Positions 21,137-34,900 of a DNA stretch of 64,000 bases are shown piece by piece. Source of the stretch: Gonatopus flavifemur. Its lineage: Eukaryota > Arthropoda > Insecta > Hymenoptera > Dryinidae. Location of the stretch: NCBI GenBank assembly GCA_018340375.1, contig JAFFJZ010000001.1:75942001-76006000 (forward strand), given 5' to 3'. Below the pieces are notes generated by a model. The model searched no databases and had not been told where the DNA came from. It saw only the letters and a list, made by a program, of their open reading frames with translations. How positions within the stretch are numbered: position 1 is the first letter of the stretch; each line of letters starts with the position of its first letter. The position numbers and the translations under genes are program-made.

Positions 21137-22377
21137 TGTCAAGAACGAATAACGTGTCTAAGGGATGGCATAATCGTTTCCAAATCGTTGTAGGGCGTTA
21201 TTATCCAAGTTTATATAATTTTTTAACTGAATTACAAAAAGAGCGAACAGATTGTGAGAGTATGTTGCGACAACTTGTCGTGTGCACCTGCTCGACAAAA
21301 AACAGATGAACGAATTTTCAACATAGTTCCTAATTATGAAGGATATGTTGAAAAAGATGAGACCATTGTCTATTTAAGAACGATTGGATATAATTTGCAT
21401 TTCTGACTACTAATCTTCTTTTGGATCTGGTTTATTTTGAATCTTTTATAGTGTTGGGGAATATGTACTTTTGTAGAAATATATCATTGGAACTTTTTCC
21501 TTGGAACTATGGGGTTGGATCAAATATTTTGGCACTTTTGTACCCCAATCCAATACTTGGTTAGCTGAAAATATTCCTCATATTTTCTGTATAAACTGGG
21601 ACTATGAGAAATGAATTTAGTATTTCGAAGACAAGTAATTACAAGAACAAATGTTTTATAAATTTTCGAATAGAGAAATAATCAACCGTTCTCGTATCTC
21701 TCTCGTATCTCGTGATGAATTTGATATGTTTGTATATAAATTTCGAAACAAAATATAATGTTCGAAATCATGAGTATCGGTGCAATACTCCTCGTTCCAG
21801 AGTAATAATTCTTCGTAGTTCGCTGTTTCAAAAGCTCCTCAAGCGATTTCTATCGAGAAAATTTGGCAAATAAATTTGAATGCCTATAAGCGGATATCAT
21901 TTATTTGTTAATCTAGGCCGTAAAACGCATTATTTTCTTAACGCATGTATGTATATCTGATTTTTCAATGTAATACATTTATTTCAGTACGTACATATCC
22001 TTTCATAAATATTCTATATTAAATTTGATACAAAACTTGTATTTCCCATTCATATTTGCGATTTATTTGATAATTTGATAACCATATACATACATGGGTA
22101 TGTATATCACGATATATGTTGTAATAATTTTCAATAATGTTGCTATATATCGAATTTAATATCAATATTTTTGATAGCGATCTGTTGACTTAATTTTTTA
22201 AATCATGAAGATTTCCCATCTTACACCTATGCACGTGACTAGTTTGATTTGCCGGATAGTATTTGTATTTGCGTATATAATACAATGCAATTCATCTAGG
22301 GAGACACAATGTAACGTCTATGATTCAATGGAACTTCATTGAATTCCAGTGGAAAATCCCCCACTTCGAATGATGTT
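21137..22377. other. Intergenic, AT-rich
   Basis: No gene or well-defined element. The open frame at 21091-21309 begins inside the satellite and has no coding support. Confidence 0.4.
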
Positions 22378-22541
22378 TCCTGGTGAAAAAATTTCGTTGT
22401 TTTAATGGAAAATCAGCAAAATTCAATAACTTTTAATGAAATTTGTTGACGTCCATTGAAGTTCAATGAAGTTTGAGGATTTTTATTGAAACATTGCTGT
22501 GCCAAAAATGAACAAAATTCAACAAAATTTTTCCGCCAGGG
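22378..22541. repeat. Small foldback element, TCCTGGTGAAAAAATTT family, TSD TT
   Basis: TCCTGGTGAAAAAATTTCGT at the left is mirrored by CAAAATTTTTCCGCCAGGG at the right, flanked by TT on each side. The interior has repeated AAAATTCAA(C/T)AA and TTCAATGAA blocks. Confidence 0.6.
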
Positions 22542-25310
22542 TTCTTCTACTTTAATCATCGAAGTGTTGATTATGAAGAACGAAATGAAAGTTTATAATA
22601 TATTATTCTGTTGGGTATTCTTTTGATTTCGCTATAGTCCTCTACGTCAGCCTAGACCATTACATCATAATATAATCCATAGGATACCAGGACCGTCTGT
22701 AGAGTATAAATGATTTATTCTATGATGATCTTTTTGTTTACAATATATTCCAAAAGCTATCAAAAGCTGTATTTATCCAAATACTTCACAACATTATTTT
22801 TCAAATATTCTGTACACATTTTTGCGTTATATAGACTAGACATAACTTCATATTTTAATCACAAGATATATCCAGAATACACAGTTTAAAATTTGAAATC
22901 TTCATGACACACATTCGTCGGAGAGGTTCAAAAAATATCTGCTTTGTTTTTTAAGATCAATTCTGATTTTCTGATGTAAAATTCACGTCCAACGAACGTT
23001 CAATGAACCTTCAAATGTCCGCAGCTTTATTCCAAGTTCAACGTGCCTGTAATTATTTCAAATATTACTGTATTCGAATTTAGCGTGAACAAAGATTTTT
23101 CATAACTGAATCAAATGTGGGTCTGGTTTTGATGAGCGTTGCACGTTCGGTTCAAATAGAATAATATTTGAAACAACCGCATAAGACAACAATAAAAATT
23201 TGTGTATACTAGCTTTTTACATTTATTTTTCATCTCTTCGAAATTTCATTGATATATTCATCGATCATAATCGAAATCATGAACCATGTTTCCAGAAGAA
23301 TACAGTGTCATGTAATTACCATTCAAAATATATTTTTAGTTCAGAGTGTTCCATATTCTGATAACGTTTCAGATATTTTTTGAAAATCTTGACGATATGC
23401 AAGAAAAAGTTGTAAAATGTCATAACCAATTCATAGAAGCTTGCAAAGAATTTTCCCGCGCTGAATTTTTGAATTCAAAAATTCAGAAATTGAAAAAATA
23501 AATTTCGTTTACTATCGATTTATAGTATTGCTTTTTTCCCTTCGATTTGAAAAAATACTCTCGATCGAGATACTTCTATTCAATTCAAATTACAGCGCGT
23601 TCACTCTGAATGAAATTACTAAAAAATATAATAAAAACCTTTCTCAACCAAGTCAGCAACTGGGATATAAATAGGATATTGCCAAATATTCCTGATGAAA
23701 GTATCCCATTCATTCTTATTAAAACCTACAAAATTCCGATTCGAATGTGATAGGTACTGATCGGTTCCAATTGGAATTTTGTCCGTTCAATGACAATGAA
23801 TCGAATTCCTATAATCAAGAATACCCGAACATTGAAAATTCGTTAGAACATTTTACAATTTTTCATTAAAGTTGTATAATGAAATATCGCACGGGTGACA
23901 GCACTATTTTTTCACTTCTCGTCGTAGCTAACAAAAAAAAATGATACTTCGCCCTATGCGACATTCCAATGCAAGCCTAACAGCCAATGATCTTTGAGAC
24001 ATGTTGTATGTGAACAAATCTTAAAGATTTTGATTTTCTCCAAGAGATTCTACGTCAATCTCAATGAGAGCTGTAGTGTGCTGTACAGGGATCGATAATC
24101 TTTTATAATTCATACTACTTCATGAAGAAATGGATTGGAACATGTTGAAATGAATAATGATTCTTCCTTACATTGTAATTACACTATTTTTCTTTTAAAA
24201 CTTCAAATAACGGCACAAACTACAAGTTCTTAGGAACATGATGTTTCCTTATTGTAGCAATTTGTCATTGCGTTCTAGATCAACTGGTTATTGAGCGACC
24301 CTCTTCGCTAATCCCATCGAATTCATTACGTTTTCTTCTTATTTGAAATCTGTGAATAATCAAACCGCGGGAAAACCACGACACTCTGTTTGAAGAATCT
24401 CATTGAACCGATTGATTCTCATTGATTCCTCATTCAAAATTGATTCTCAATGGGTTTGAATCAGTTTTCTGCATCGGAATTAATGATAATCAATCGGTTC
24501 AATGAGATTCTTTATGCAGGGCAATGGCATACAGATCTCATGAGAATTGAGAAAACTTTCATGTCTTGCGATATCTTCAAGAAAATTTAAAAATCTCTTC
24601 TACACCACTTTTAGATGACTTTTAGAGGTATGAGAAGAATTTAAAACATCTAAAAAAGGACGTCTTAGAATATTGTATAAGACATCTGAAACTTGTCTAA
24701 AAGACTTTGAGTGGTAGGAAATGTTTATTGAAATGTTTGTTACAGAAAAACTCTTCATTTTCTATCGATATCTATAATATATTTAGTGAATACTTTAGTA
24801 TCCTTAAAACCGCCAGAAGAACCGCTCAAACTCAGAGACCCAATGACTGGCTCATAAAGACACCTGTTTCTGTTTAGCGGGATATAATCGTTTCAAGATT
24901 CAGTACCTAGAAATTCCAAAATACAAAGATTTTGATATCAAATTGCGATTAAACCAATATCTGAAACTCCTGGAAAATAATAATAAAAGCCCCTCTGGAT
25001 GTCTTCCAAGATGTAGGATGTAGTATCTAGAGAAGAAATCTACAGAATTTCCCATAACCCCTCCCTGTTTTGCTTACGATCCTCCACGAATAATAATTTT
25101 GTAGAGAAATTATTGCCAAATAGTTTGAAAACACCAGAATGTGAGTCGAACGGAATATTCATTTCATTTCCCTCCATTTTTCCACCAAGTAGCTATCGTA
25201 ATGTACAACAATATATTTGTGCATTGCAGTTTGATAAAAAACTTTTTATTATGTTTTTCTTATCTTACATAACTAAATCATACAATCGCGTACTAGGCTT
25301 TTTTTACTGA
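22542..25310. other. Intergenic, AT-rich, with one small foldback element
   Basis: At about 24386-24521 there is a hairpin of the CCCTGCATAAAGAATCTCAT family, related to 4801-4876. At 24555-24745 short GACATCT/AGATGTC blocks resemble 12540-12680. No gene is supported. The region lies 3' of the CG3556-like gene on the minus strand and may contain its distal 3' UTR. Confidence 0.4.
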
Positions 25311-25369
25311 TTGATATTTCGCCCAACATCGACGTCGCACGATTCTGTTTTTACGTTTGCTAATATAAT

Positions 25370-25475
25370 ATTATTATCATCATCCTCGTCGTCGTCATTG
25401 CCACCATCATTATTATTATTATCATTATTATCATCATCATTGTTACCATTATTATCATTAATAATGTCATTTTTA
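25370..25475. repeat. ATT/ATC trinucleotide microsatellite
   Basis: Imperfect runs of ATT, ATC and GTC triplets. It lies just downstream of the last exon of the minus-strand CG3556-like gene, possibly in its 3' UTR. The apparent leucine/serine-rich ORF here (25311-25493) is a by-product of the repeat. Confidence 0.75.
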
Positions 25476-25978
25476 TTCAACATTTTAAAATGAACCGCTA
25501 GAACGAAATTCCAAAAATCACTGCTGACTTGTGATCAATCTTACGTTATATATATATTTTGTTTTTTCATTATTCTTCAATAAATTATAAATCCACGACG
25601 ATCGACATAATTTCCAACTTGTCGCCCGCTTCTCTTTCCTCCTTTTGATTCGTATTCTCTTCTGGATTAATTATTTACGCAAAAGTGTGTTAATTGCAAA
25701 GGTACGCAGCATTCTTTAACCTTAAACTTTTATAGCGATGGCAGTGAATACTGGCTCTCGCTCTAGAGCTTCAAAATCAAGCCATTCTCTTCTCTCTCGC
25801 CCCCTCTCACGCGCACACGAGTACACTTACGCATTTATATAACACATACAAACACACATCCATTCTCTCTTCCCTTTCTTTTCTTTCTTCCTTGTTTTAT
25901 CCATTATTATCTTGATTTCTTCATTTGTAAATTGGTTTATTTTTTTTCTTGTAATGCCTCTCCAGAAATCCTGTCGAG

Positions 25979-28900
25979 TTACAGCTTCTTGTACCAATAG
26001 AGATAGTGTTCGCCATCGCTTATCTGTAAGTCATCGACTCCTGAAATTCATAGAGAGATCGTGTTAATAATTTCATAGAAAACTCAAACACACTGGAAAA
26101 AATATTTATTTGGCCTCTCTCCATAAAATATTTATTTGCAGAAATTAAATATTCAATTAGATGCGAGACCTGATTACTTGTGGCGAATAAATTGTTTATT
26201 CAGGAGACCAATTTATTTGGGACAAGCATTCCATTATTTCATTAATCCTAAGAAATATTTTATGGAGAGAGGACAAATGAACTATTTAGTTGGTTGGAAG
26301 GAATTTTTTTCTCAGTGTAGGTTGAAAAAGGGGCAGCGAATAGAAGGGATAACTCACACTGTTAGAAAATTTATGGAGTCTTTTTCATAAACAATTCATT
26401 AACCCTAGAACAGGTACGCGAAAAACACAGAAACTTTCAGATGGCTGTAAATCATTGAAAACTAAATAGGTCTCAAATCATTGTGGGTAGTTCTTGTTCG
26501 GCAGAGTGTAAAGTTTGAAAATATTTGGGTTACGGACCATCTTGAATGAAGAGACGCTCAAATGCTGAAAAAGCAAAAAACCTTCCGGGCTCTGACAGAC
26601 CCCTGTACGTGTTCTAGAGTTAAACAGAATTCATAATAAAATATTGAATTCGATAACATAACTCTTAATGCTAGGAATTTTATTCTCAATGTTCAGAATT
26701 TCTTTCTTAATTTTAATAACATGTTTGTGAAATTTAATAAATAATTATCATATTTTAGTGAGAAATTATGAAATTTCATCACTTATAATCAATTTGAGAA
26801 TAAATATTAAATTTGATACGAAAATATGATATTTCATAAAGAATTTCGTATTAAATTCAAGAACTTTTACAACAGTGTTGTCTGTTATTAAATCCTGATC
26901 AATTCAAATAACACTTCCCTGATCCAATTTCAAATGCACATATCAAGCCTTATGAGGCTTGTAAAAATCCATAAAGTCTCATAAATACAGTTTGAAATCC
27001 ACATATCAAACCTTGTGAAAACTGATGAAACTGAATCAAAGTGCACAAATGAACCTATACCATGGATTTAAGTTTCTATGCAATGTTATTATTCTCAAGA
27101 ACAGTTAAACTAATCAATGATACTGTCATACCATCGTCAATCTATGAAAATTGTCTTTGCATACGAAAAAAGCAGCTTGGATCAAGTTTTCCAAGCTATC
27201 CCTACTCTGCACCGAGAGAAAAGACTTATGAAATTGAAATCTTGTAGAGTCAATATTTGTACGATTTCCAAAAATGATTCGAGCTACTACAATTTTCGTT
27301 GATTTTACAGCGGGGAATGTAAGATTTACATCAGCTGTCGTATTTCTCACATTCGCTGTTGTAAAATCAACTTCAATAATGGTAGTTGGAACTATTTTTG
27401 AAATCGTCCAAATATTGATTCCGCAAGATGTGAATTTTACAACTACTTTTTCCTCAGTGTAGTTCTCATCGATATTTAATGGTATCGGTATTTCTTATAC
27501 AATTTATGTAAAGCCTCGATTTATATTCTATAAAGTTCAATATAAACTCGACAAACGTTCTATAAAAAATATTGATACTGTCAAATATCGAAATTAAATT
27601 CAATACAAACAACAAAGAGAATCCTTGAACCATAAATTCAAAAACCCTTCATCGCATGTATATATGAACATTTATGAATGATATCAAAATTTTATGTAAC
27701 ACATCGAAGTGAGTTTTATTGATTTCATATAAATTATATGTAGAAAATTGTCTTTTCGTACAGCTAAGCTATTGATCCAATTTTATATAATTTGCATCAG
27801 GAAGAGCGGGTCAAATTCTGCGCCAACTTTGTTCATAAATTACTTGATAAAATTGAATTCTAAATCGATAATAATCAAGTACATACCTGAGATTGGACTC
27901 TGAATATCAATTTAGGTTTTTCCATAGTTTGCGAGTATTGAAAAACAAAATTACAAAAAATTGTTGACAGTTGGAGGTTATTGCTTTATTTAAAAGCCTC
28001 TTATACCCGCCAGAAAATCAGAAAAAGACTGAAACTTAATTTCCTGACTTAAATAAAACTTAAAGAATTTGCGAGATGTCATTCAATTCCTAAACGCTTA
28101 GGAGTTGAAGTTTGGCATGAATATTGTATTATATGATAACGGTTGCAGAAAACTCAGCAATGAAAAGCAAAATTGCAGCAATGTTTCTTGAAGTTTCATG
28201 AAAGATCGCTGACAGTTCAGTAATATTCAAATTCATCGAACAAATACAATACTGTTTACTGAACTTCCAAATGCCTCTTCTCTCAGTGTACTTCGCATGT
28301 GGCGCCGATATGCTACGTAGATTGGAGTTGAAAATAGAAAAAAAATATAAGCTGATACTCTGTCTTGTTTTCAAACACTCATCAACAGTCTGTATTTATA
28401 ATTAATGAATGTTTCTTTTGAAAAATTACCTATTTCGTTGAATTCTTTGTAATTTTCGTTTGATATATCGAATCATTGGAATTTAATGAAGATTTATTAC
28501 GAGCAGTGATATATAAATATTTTTAATTTTTCCTCCTTTTCTTCGTCTAGTCATAGACACCCTGTATCCATTGGAATGGACATATCAATAATTTTCAATC
28601 TACGTTATTAAAAATTCTGTAAAAGTTCAGAGTCCATACTAGGAGCCATAGAAACTATTGCCTATCGAGAGAAAAATTTTTTATCATTATCAAAATTAAG
28701 CCAGGTTATGAAGAAAGTTGGCGCAAAATTTGGCTCGCTTTTGTTGGTACTCGAGTGCCCTTAAATAATTGATCTGAGAATCAAGATGGAAAATCAGTCA
28801 AAATTCATACATACCTCCAGGTGCTACCAACTGATTACCAGGTGGCGATGAGGGTTCCGGAGGCGTCGGTAATCGATAGAGTAACCAGTAATGGTAAGAC

Positions 28901-31900
28901 ATCGGTTCTTCCTTATAGCCTGCTAACGTATGCACGTAATGGCCATTCGGCCACTCCGACGCCGCAAATTGAAAATGTGGAGACATTTCCGCCGCTAATA
29001 ACATTATGTCATAGAAGGTTTGATTCTTCGGCGCCGTCAATGTGAGGTTGTAAGTCTCGTTGACGTTGCTTCCCACCCAAAGAGTGTAAGAGATATTCAC
29101 TAATACCGGTGCTATGGTGCTGGTCATGACATCGGTCATAAATGTATCTCCATTACTCGACGTTACGTTTCCCATCGTCGATGATATTGCAGCGTCACCG
29201 TGAACTTCCGGCGTTGATATAGCATCTGCATCATGTTAAAAACGCAAAGAATTCAAAGAAAAATACATAAAGTTGCACAATTCAAACGTATAAAATGTAG
29301 AAGCAATCGCCGAATCGACAAGTAAACGCTCAAGGGGAGGTTCTGATCTAGCTACCCCAAAATAAGGTGATTTTTTCGAATTTTTTTTTCATGGGAGGAA
29401 GTAACTAAAGAACTCGGGGGTTTTCATACTTGTTGATTGAGTCTTTAATTGTTGATACGTGTTGAAACATAAAACTGAAAAAACAGTGATCAATCAGTCA
29501 AAAATAATCGGAAATAAAAAATCCAAAAATTTTTATGAAACATATTATGTTTGTTGGAGGTTGTACCAATAAAACCAATGAAAAGTCCAGAAATTGAAAG
29601 AATGATAGATATGCGAACTTTTGGTAGCGTTTTTTCAGTTTTTTTCACTCTTTAAAGTGCTATTAAGAGAAAAGAGAAGGCAAATGTCATCTGCATTTAG
29701 GTTCATCCTCCAATAAATTCAATCAGCTTCAAAATAAAAAAAGAAGAGCGATCCGTTGAGTAGTTTTTGAGATATCGTGGAGCCGAACTTGAAAAACATG
29801 GTTTCGAGAAAAACGCCTCTGAAATTTCGGGATACGAATCCTTTGACCAGACAAAATTTTTTTCCATTCAATGAGTTTCAAATAACTCGAGTTCTTAATT
29901 CACTCCCTGCTTGAGAAAAAAAATTTGAGAAAATCACCTTATTCCGGAATTCGCTTGATAAGAACCTCTCCTTGAAATAATCATTTTAATCCATCTACAC
30001 GTATAAAGAAGAAGGAAGAAAGATCACAGTGAATTTGAAATACACATAATTTGTCGAATGTTCCACATGAATTATGTTTCAGCTTCGTACCGGAAAGTTT
30101 ACATGAAAACTTCAGTAAATATCACTATAATTTATAGTAAATTCATTCTAAAGGATTATATTACTCACACAAAAAAAATAAACAACATCATTTTGTGTAA
30201 CATGTTGTTCTATTGAATTGATCATAACATTTTCTTGGATAAAAACAAGTTTTATCCGTTCAATTCTGAATTTCGAATTGCAACCTTTGAAACTGATTCT
30301 TGAATTCAAGATTCAAATATTTTATTATCTCTTTCGTGAGAAATTTGAAGGATCTGTGAATCATTTCACATCACGTGAAACATTCGATTATCATTGACCA
30401 CTGCACAATAAATAATTGATTTAAATGATACAAAAAGTCAATTCTGAATACCTTCGTCGTTCTTCTTGCTAGGCTTTCTTATATTAAAAAAGGTTCTACC
30501 ATTGCTGGTGTTGATCCTAGGTGGCGAACTGTCCGCAAGACCTTGGCCACAATTCAAAGTTCTTATACTAGCTAAGCCACGAGGTGTAACGCCCAACATC
30601 GCCTCGGCGGTGGCGCGAATATCTCCACCGAATGAACCATCGGGTCTCTGCTGACTGATTAGCCAACTCAAAGCAGCAGTTCTATTCCAATTGTCAACCG
30701 GGTCGTTCTCCACGTCCTCCAAAGCTTGCATCACCAAAGCGGTTGTGTGCAAGTCTCCGAAACTGCCATCCAATCTTTGATGCATCGCTAATTCCATCGA
30801 CGGTTTGCGAACAAAATGATGAAGATTTCTATGTCTATGGTCTTGAACGATACAACGGAGTGCCAGAATAACCATCGCCACTGTGTCTGAAATTTATCAC
30901 ATTTTTCAAAGATAATTGTCAATTCCTGTACATATTTTCTTATCTGAATGTTACATTTTTTTCAATAAAAACTATGTGCAGAGTGCTGAAAAATACATCC
31001 TGAATCTTGTGTTTTTTTTCTTCAAACCTCTTATAAAAAGCTTCAACTCTAACAATCCTTCTTGTGATCGTTCATTTGAAATGAAACAAACCAAACAATA
31101 AACACACAATGGAGCGTTTCCATTAAATGTCGTATAGGAAGCACTTTATCTCTGAAAGTTTCCAAGAAATCTATGCCCAAATAAAAATGTTGAAATGTAT
31201 TCTCAATATCTCTTGTTTTGATCCCAATCGATTGAGAAAATGTTAAAAAAAAGAATTCTAATTGAAGAATGAAAATTGGCAATATATCGATTTATGATCT
31301 GGTTGAAGTTTGAATCGTTTATAGAAACAAAACGGAAATTCGAATTCACAAAATATGTTGAATTATCGGTGTTTATCTGCTCAAATAAACCCTTTGGAAC
31401 TGGAAATATTGTTTGAAAGATGTGCTACAAAATTTTGGGTCTTTAACACCTGAGTATTTTTTATCATTCGATTACTAATTTGTTTCAATAAACAAGTTCA
31501 AACTCCAGCAACATGTCGGTTCAAACAATCAGATGTGATTAAAGCGTGATCCCTGATAGAAATCACTCTAGCCAATCTCCAGGTCACTTCAAGGCCACGC
31601 CAGGCACTTGTAAAGGACTTGCAAGACCTATACCCGAGTAGAAATTCATATTGGGTGTTCGATCAGGACCAGATCTGGAAAGCCTTATCTCAAATCAGGC
31701 CCTGATATGGAATGTAACGCACCGTTGTATCAGAGCCCGATGTAATGAACTATGATAGGGCATACCAAATTACAAACCTAGCAGGGCCAGATCTGGTTGA
31801 CCTTAATCAGGCGTGCCAAATCATGGCCTCAACAGGACCAGATCAGGTGTGCCAAAATAAGATGAACCCTATCACTGCCCGACCGGGCCCATAATGAACA

Positions 31901-34900
31901 TGAGGCTGGCCATACGATTTTTCTGCTCGGGTAGTAATAGCCTGTAACATAGCTATAATGATTTCTACTAGGAACGTTACTGTACAGCACCCTTTAAGTT
32001 TCCGAATTTTCAAATTATGGCTCAATTCTTCGAATGATAATGAGATATTTGAATATGTCCTTACCAACGTTGTGATCTTGCGCTGCGTTCGCAATATCCA
32101 ATAGACGACGTATTTGACGCTTACGAACGTGCGCTTGTGCGCTACAGGCAGCCAAAGTAGTCAATGCGAATTCGTAATCCGTAGGCGGCTCATGATGTTG
32201 TAACGTGCCTATCAAATCGTGACCGTGGAATTGTCTTGGATCCATACACATGGCGTTTAAGGCGAGAGTGTATCGAGCTAAACGTACGGGGGAGAAATTC
32301 ACCTCTCGATGTCTGCAAACAAAACATTAAAAGATCTAAGGAGGATTCAGAGAATTCAGTAATATAACTTCGAATTGAGGACAAACACGCTTGTAAGTTC
32401 CAAAATATCCAATTTCGAGTCGATACGATATCAAAATTTGAAAAGTTCAAGTTCATGATTTATTTTTTCAAGTGATGAATGAACGTATCAATAATAGAAC
32501 GATTTTGTGAATCGCTTGAATCATACACTGAGAGAAAGTATATTAATCCCTGTTACCCAAGAAACATAGTACAAAAGGACCCAACTTTTTTTTGTTTTCT
32601 TAGTTAAGGCCCATGTAGTTCCAGAAAGATGCACAAAATTTTGCGACGTACTTTTCCAACGACTAAGTATTAAATGAAGATTCTTGATATGCAGGGTGTT
32701 TAGGAGATGTAGAGACAGGAGCGGATACTGAAATCCTTAGGATCTTTGGATTTGGTAGAGGAGACAAATATGGAGGAAACGATAGAGGTGTAGAAATCAC
32801 TTCACGCACGCGTAACATTAACAAATTTAATGACTATTAAAACAAATTGTACATCGGTAGACGAGTAACGCCGATGAATTACACGTTCGGATCTAACACG
32901 TTTAAAATATTAAATGTAGAGTAAACCTAGGATAGGGTGTTGAGAGTCGCGCGTGAGGGAATTAAAGAAAGCGCTTATGGTGCTCTGAAAGACACGAGTT
33001 CGCAAATAGGAGTAACGAGAGTGACTGGTTACCGATAATTTGCATAGCGACAAGACCAGTGATGTGAAATGACCGGTCATGAAAAATTCAGACATGTCAT
33101 GGTCATTATGACCGTCATGTGACCGTCATTGACGGTCAGATTTTTCACAGTTTGTAAGTGAAAATGACCGTCAAAAAATTATCTGACTGGTCATGTGACA
33201 CCATGTCTGGTTGGTCACCAGACAATTAATAATTTTTATTAAACTTTCTTTAATAAAAATCTCGAATATGTTTTATTACAAATCATGGTTATCTGTTTAC
33301 AAAATAATGATAATAAAATGAATATTTATATGTAGTTCTACACGGAAAAAAAGGAATCGTTGCAGCAGCTACTCGCGTAGACGATTTTCGACCGTCTACG
33401 TAAAATAGTTTCGGTAACTGCTTATTAGTAGATGGTCGAAAATCGTCTACGTGAGTAGCTGCTACAGCTATTCCTTTTTCCGTGTAAGTATATCAACTCA
33501 AAATTAAATTGTCCATCAAGGTTCCGGAGTTCAATATATTCTTAAAACCTTACAACATTATTGAAGTATGTCCCGCTGCACTAGATCACTTTAGATGTTA
33601 GTTTGACCGTCAAAAATTTTTCTGACTGGTCAGTGTGACCTGACCGTCAAAACTGACAAAAGTTGTTTTCGTCAAGTGACAGTCATGACCGTCACATGAC
33701 CAGTCATTTGACGGGCTCACATCACTGGACAAGACGGAGGTGAGAAGTCTCGACGGCAGAGGATACCATCCTTCCCACCGATAATCACCGCGTGAAAATC
33801 ATAGGAAAGGAAGGGGCACAGGGCATCGGAGAAAACCCCTCACACGATTTCAAGCTACTCGGTCCACCTGAAAGCATGAAAGGGGAATTCTCCAACGTAA
33901 TTGCACGAACACAGGGATGGAACATATTGCCAAGATTAGACTTTGAATATTTGGTTGAATCTGGAAAAGATTCTTGAAAATTATGCAAAGAATTATAAAC
34001 ATAATAACCTACGAATTGTAATGGTAGCTAGGAAGTGGAAGAAAGAGAAACGTGTAGGAAAAGAAAGGCATCAGAGAAGTAGGGAGAGGCAGGAGGAGAA
34101 GCTGGTAAGGGAGGGAAAAATCAGAGGTTCACTTGGACAAGACTCCTCACAGAAGTAACATTGATTATATATAATCTTAGTACACGATATTGAAAGAAAA
34201 GCACAGGCACCGTAAAGCGCAAAATATGACGAAAGAAGATCTCTAATCTAAAACAACAGAGATTATGAAATAAGGAAGAGACATGGGCCATATAATACAA
34301 TGACGTCCAGAAGATTTTTCAACATAAATCGAAATTCCTGATTACCAGCCCAGCAAACACGAATGCAGGCCCTTCGAAGGACCAGTGGCGGCATCGCAGG
34401 ACCATCAGTGGCCCTTTGAAATGCCAGTAATCATTGTTTGTAGGGAGATGAGGGACTACCTGGAGACACCAGTGACGATGAACAATTCAATTCTAGACGC
34501 CTCGAGATAAGTTAACATCAAATAACTATATTCAACATTCCTTTAGTCTTTCTCTTCAAATTATTCATTGTTAAATGATAGATTAATCTTATTTAACGAG
34601 CGATTATAATATATATATATATATATATATAATTCAACTGTTCAAGTCGTGATAGGATCACAAGAAGGGTGATAAATTTAAGCTCATCTAAATAACTTTA
34701 ATATTGCGAATTTGATAAAATAATCGAAACTTGATTATTGAGAAGTTCGAAATGCAATCTGCTGAATTTTATGTAAAGTGATATATAGAATACTTTCGTA
34801 TGAATTGTTGAACTGATCACCCTGGTGAAAGGGAAGCGTGTCATAAAGAGTAACGGAAGCGTAAGAATGTTCCAGATTACTTTCCTAATACTTCTCATAT

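Noticed and set aside
25311..25493. Leucine/serine-rich frame
   Set aside because: Produced by translation of an ATC/ATT microsatellite.
28821..29045. 74-codon plus-strand frame
   Set aside because: Antisense shadow of exon 5 of the CG3556-like gene.
33785..33988. Overlapping frames on both strands in a GC-richer segment
   Set aside because: Neither has a recognised domain, a start in good context or splice partners; recorded as an unexplained segment and not as a gene.
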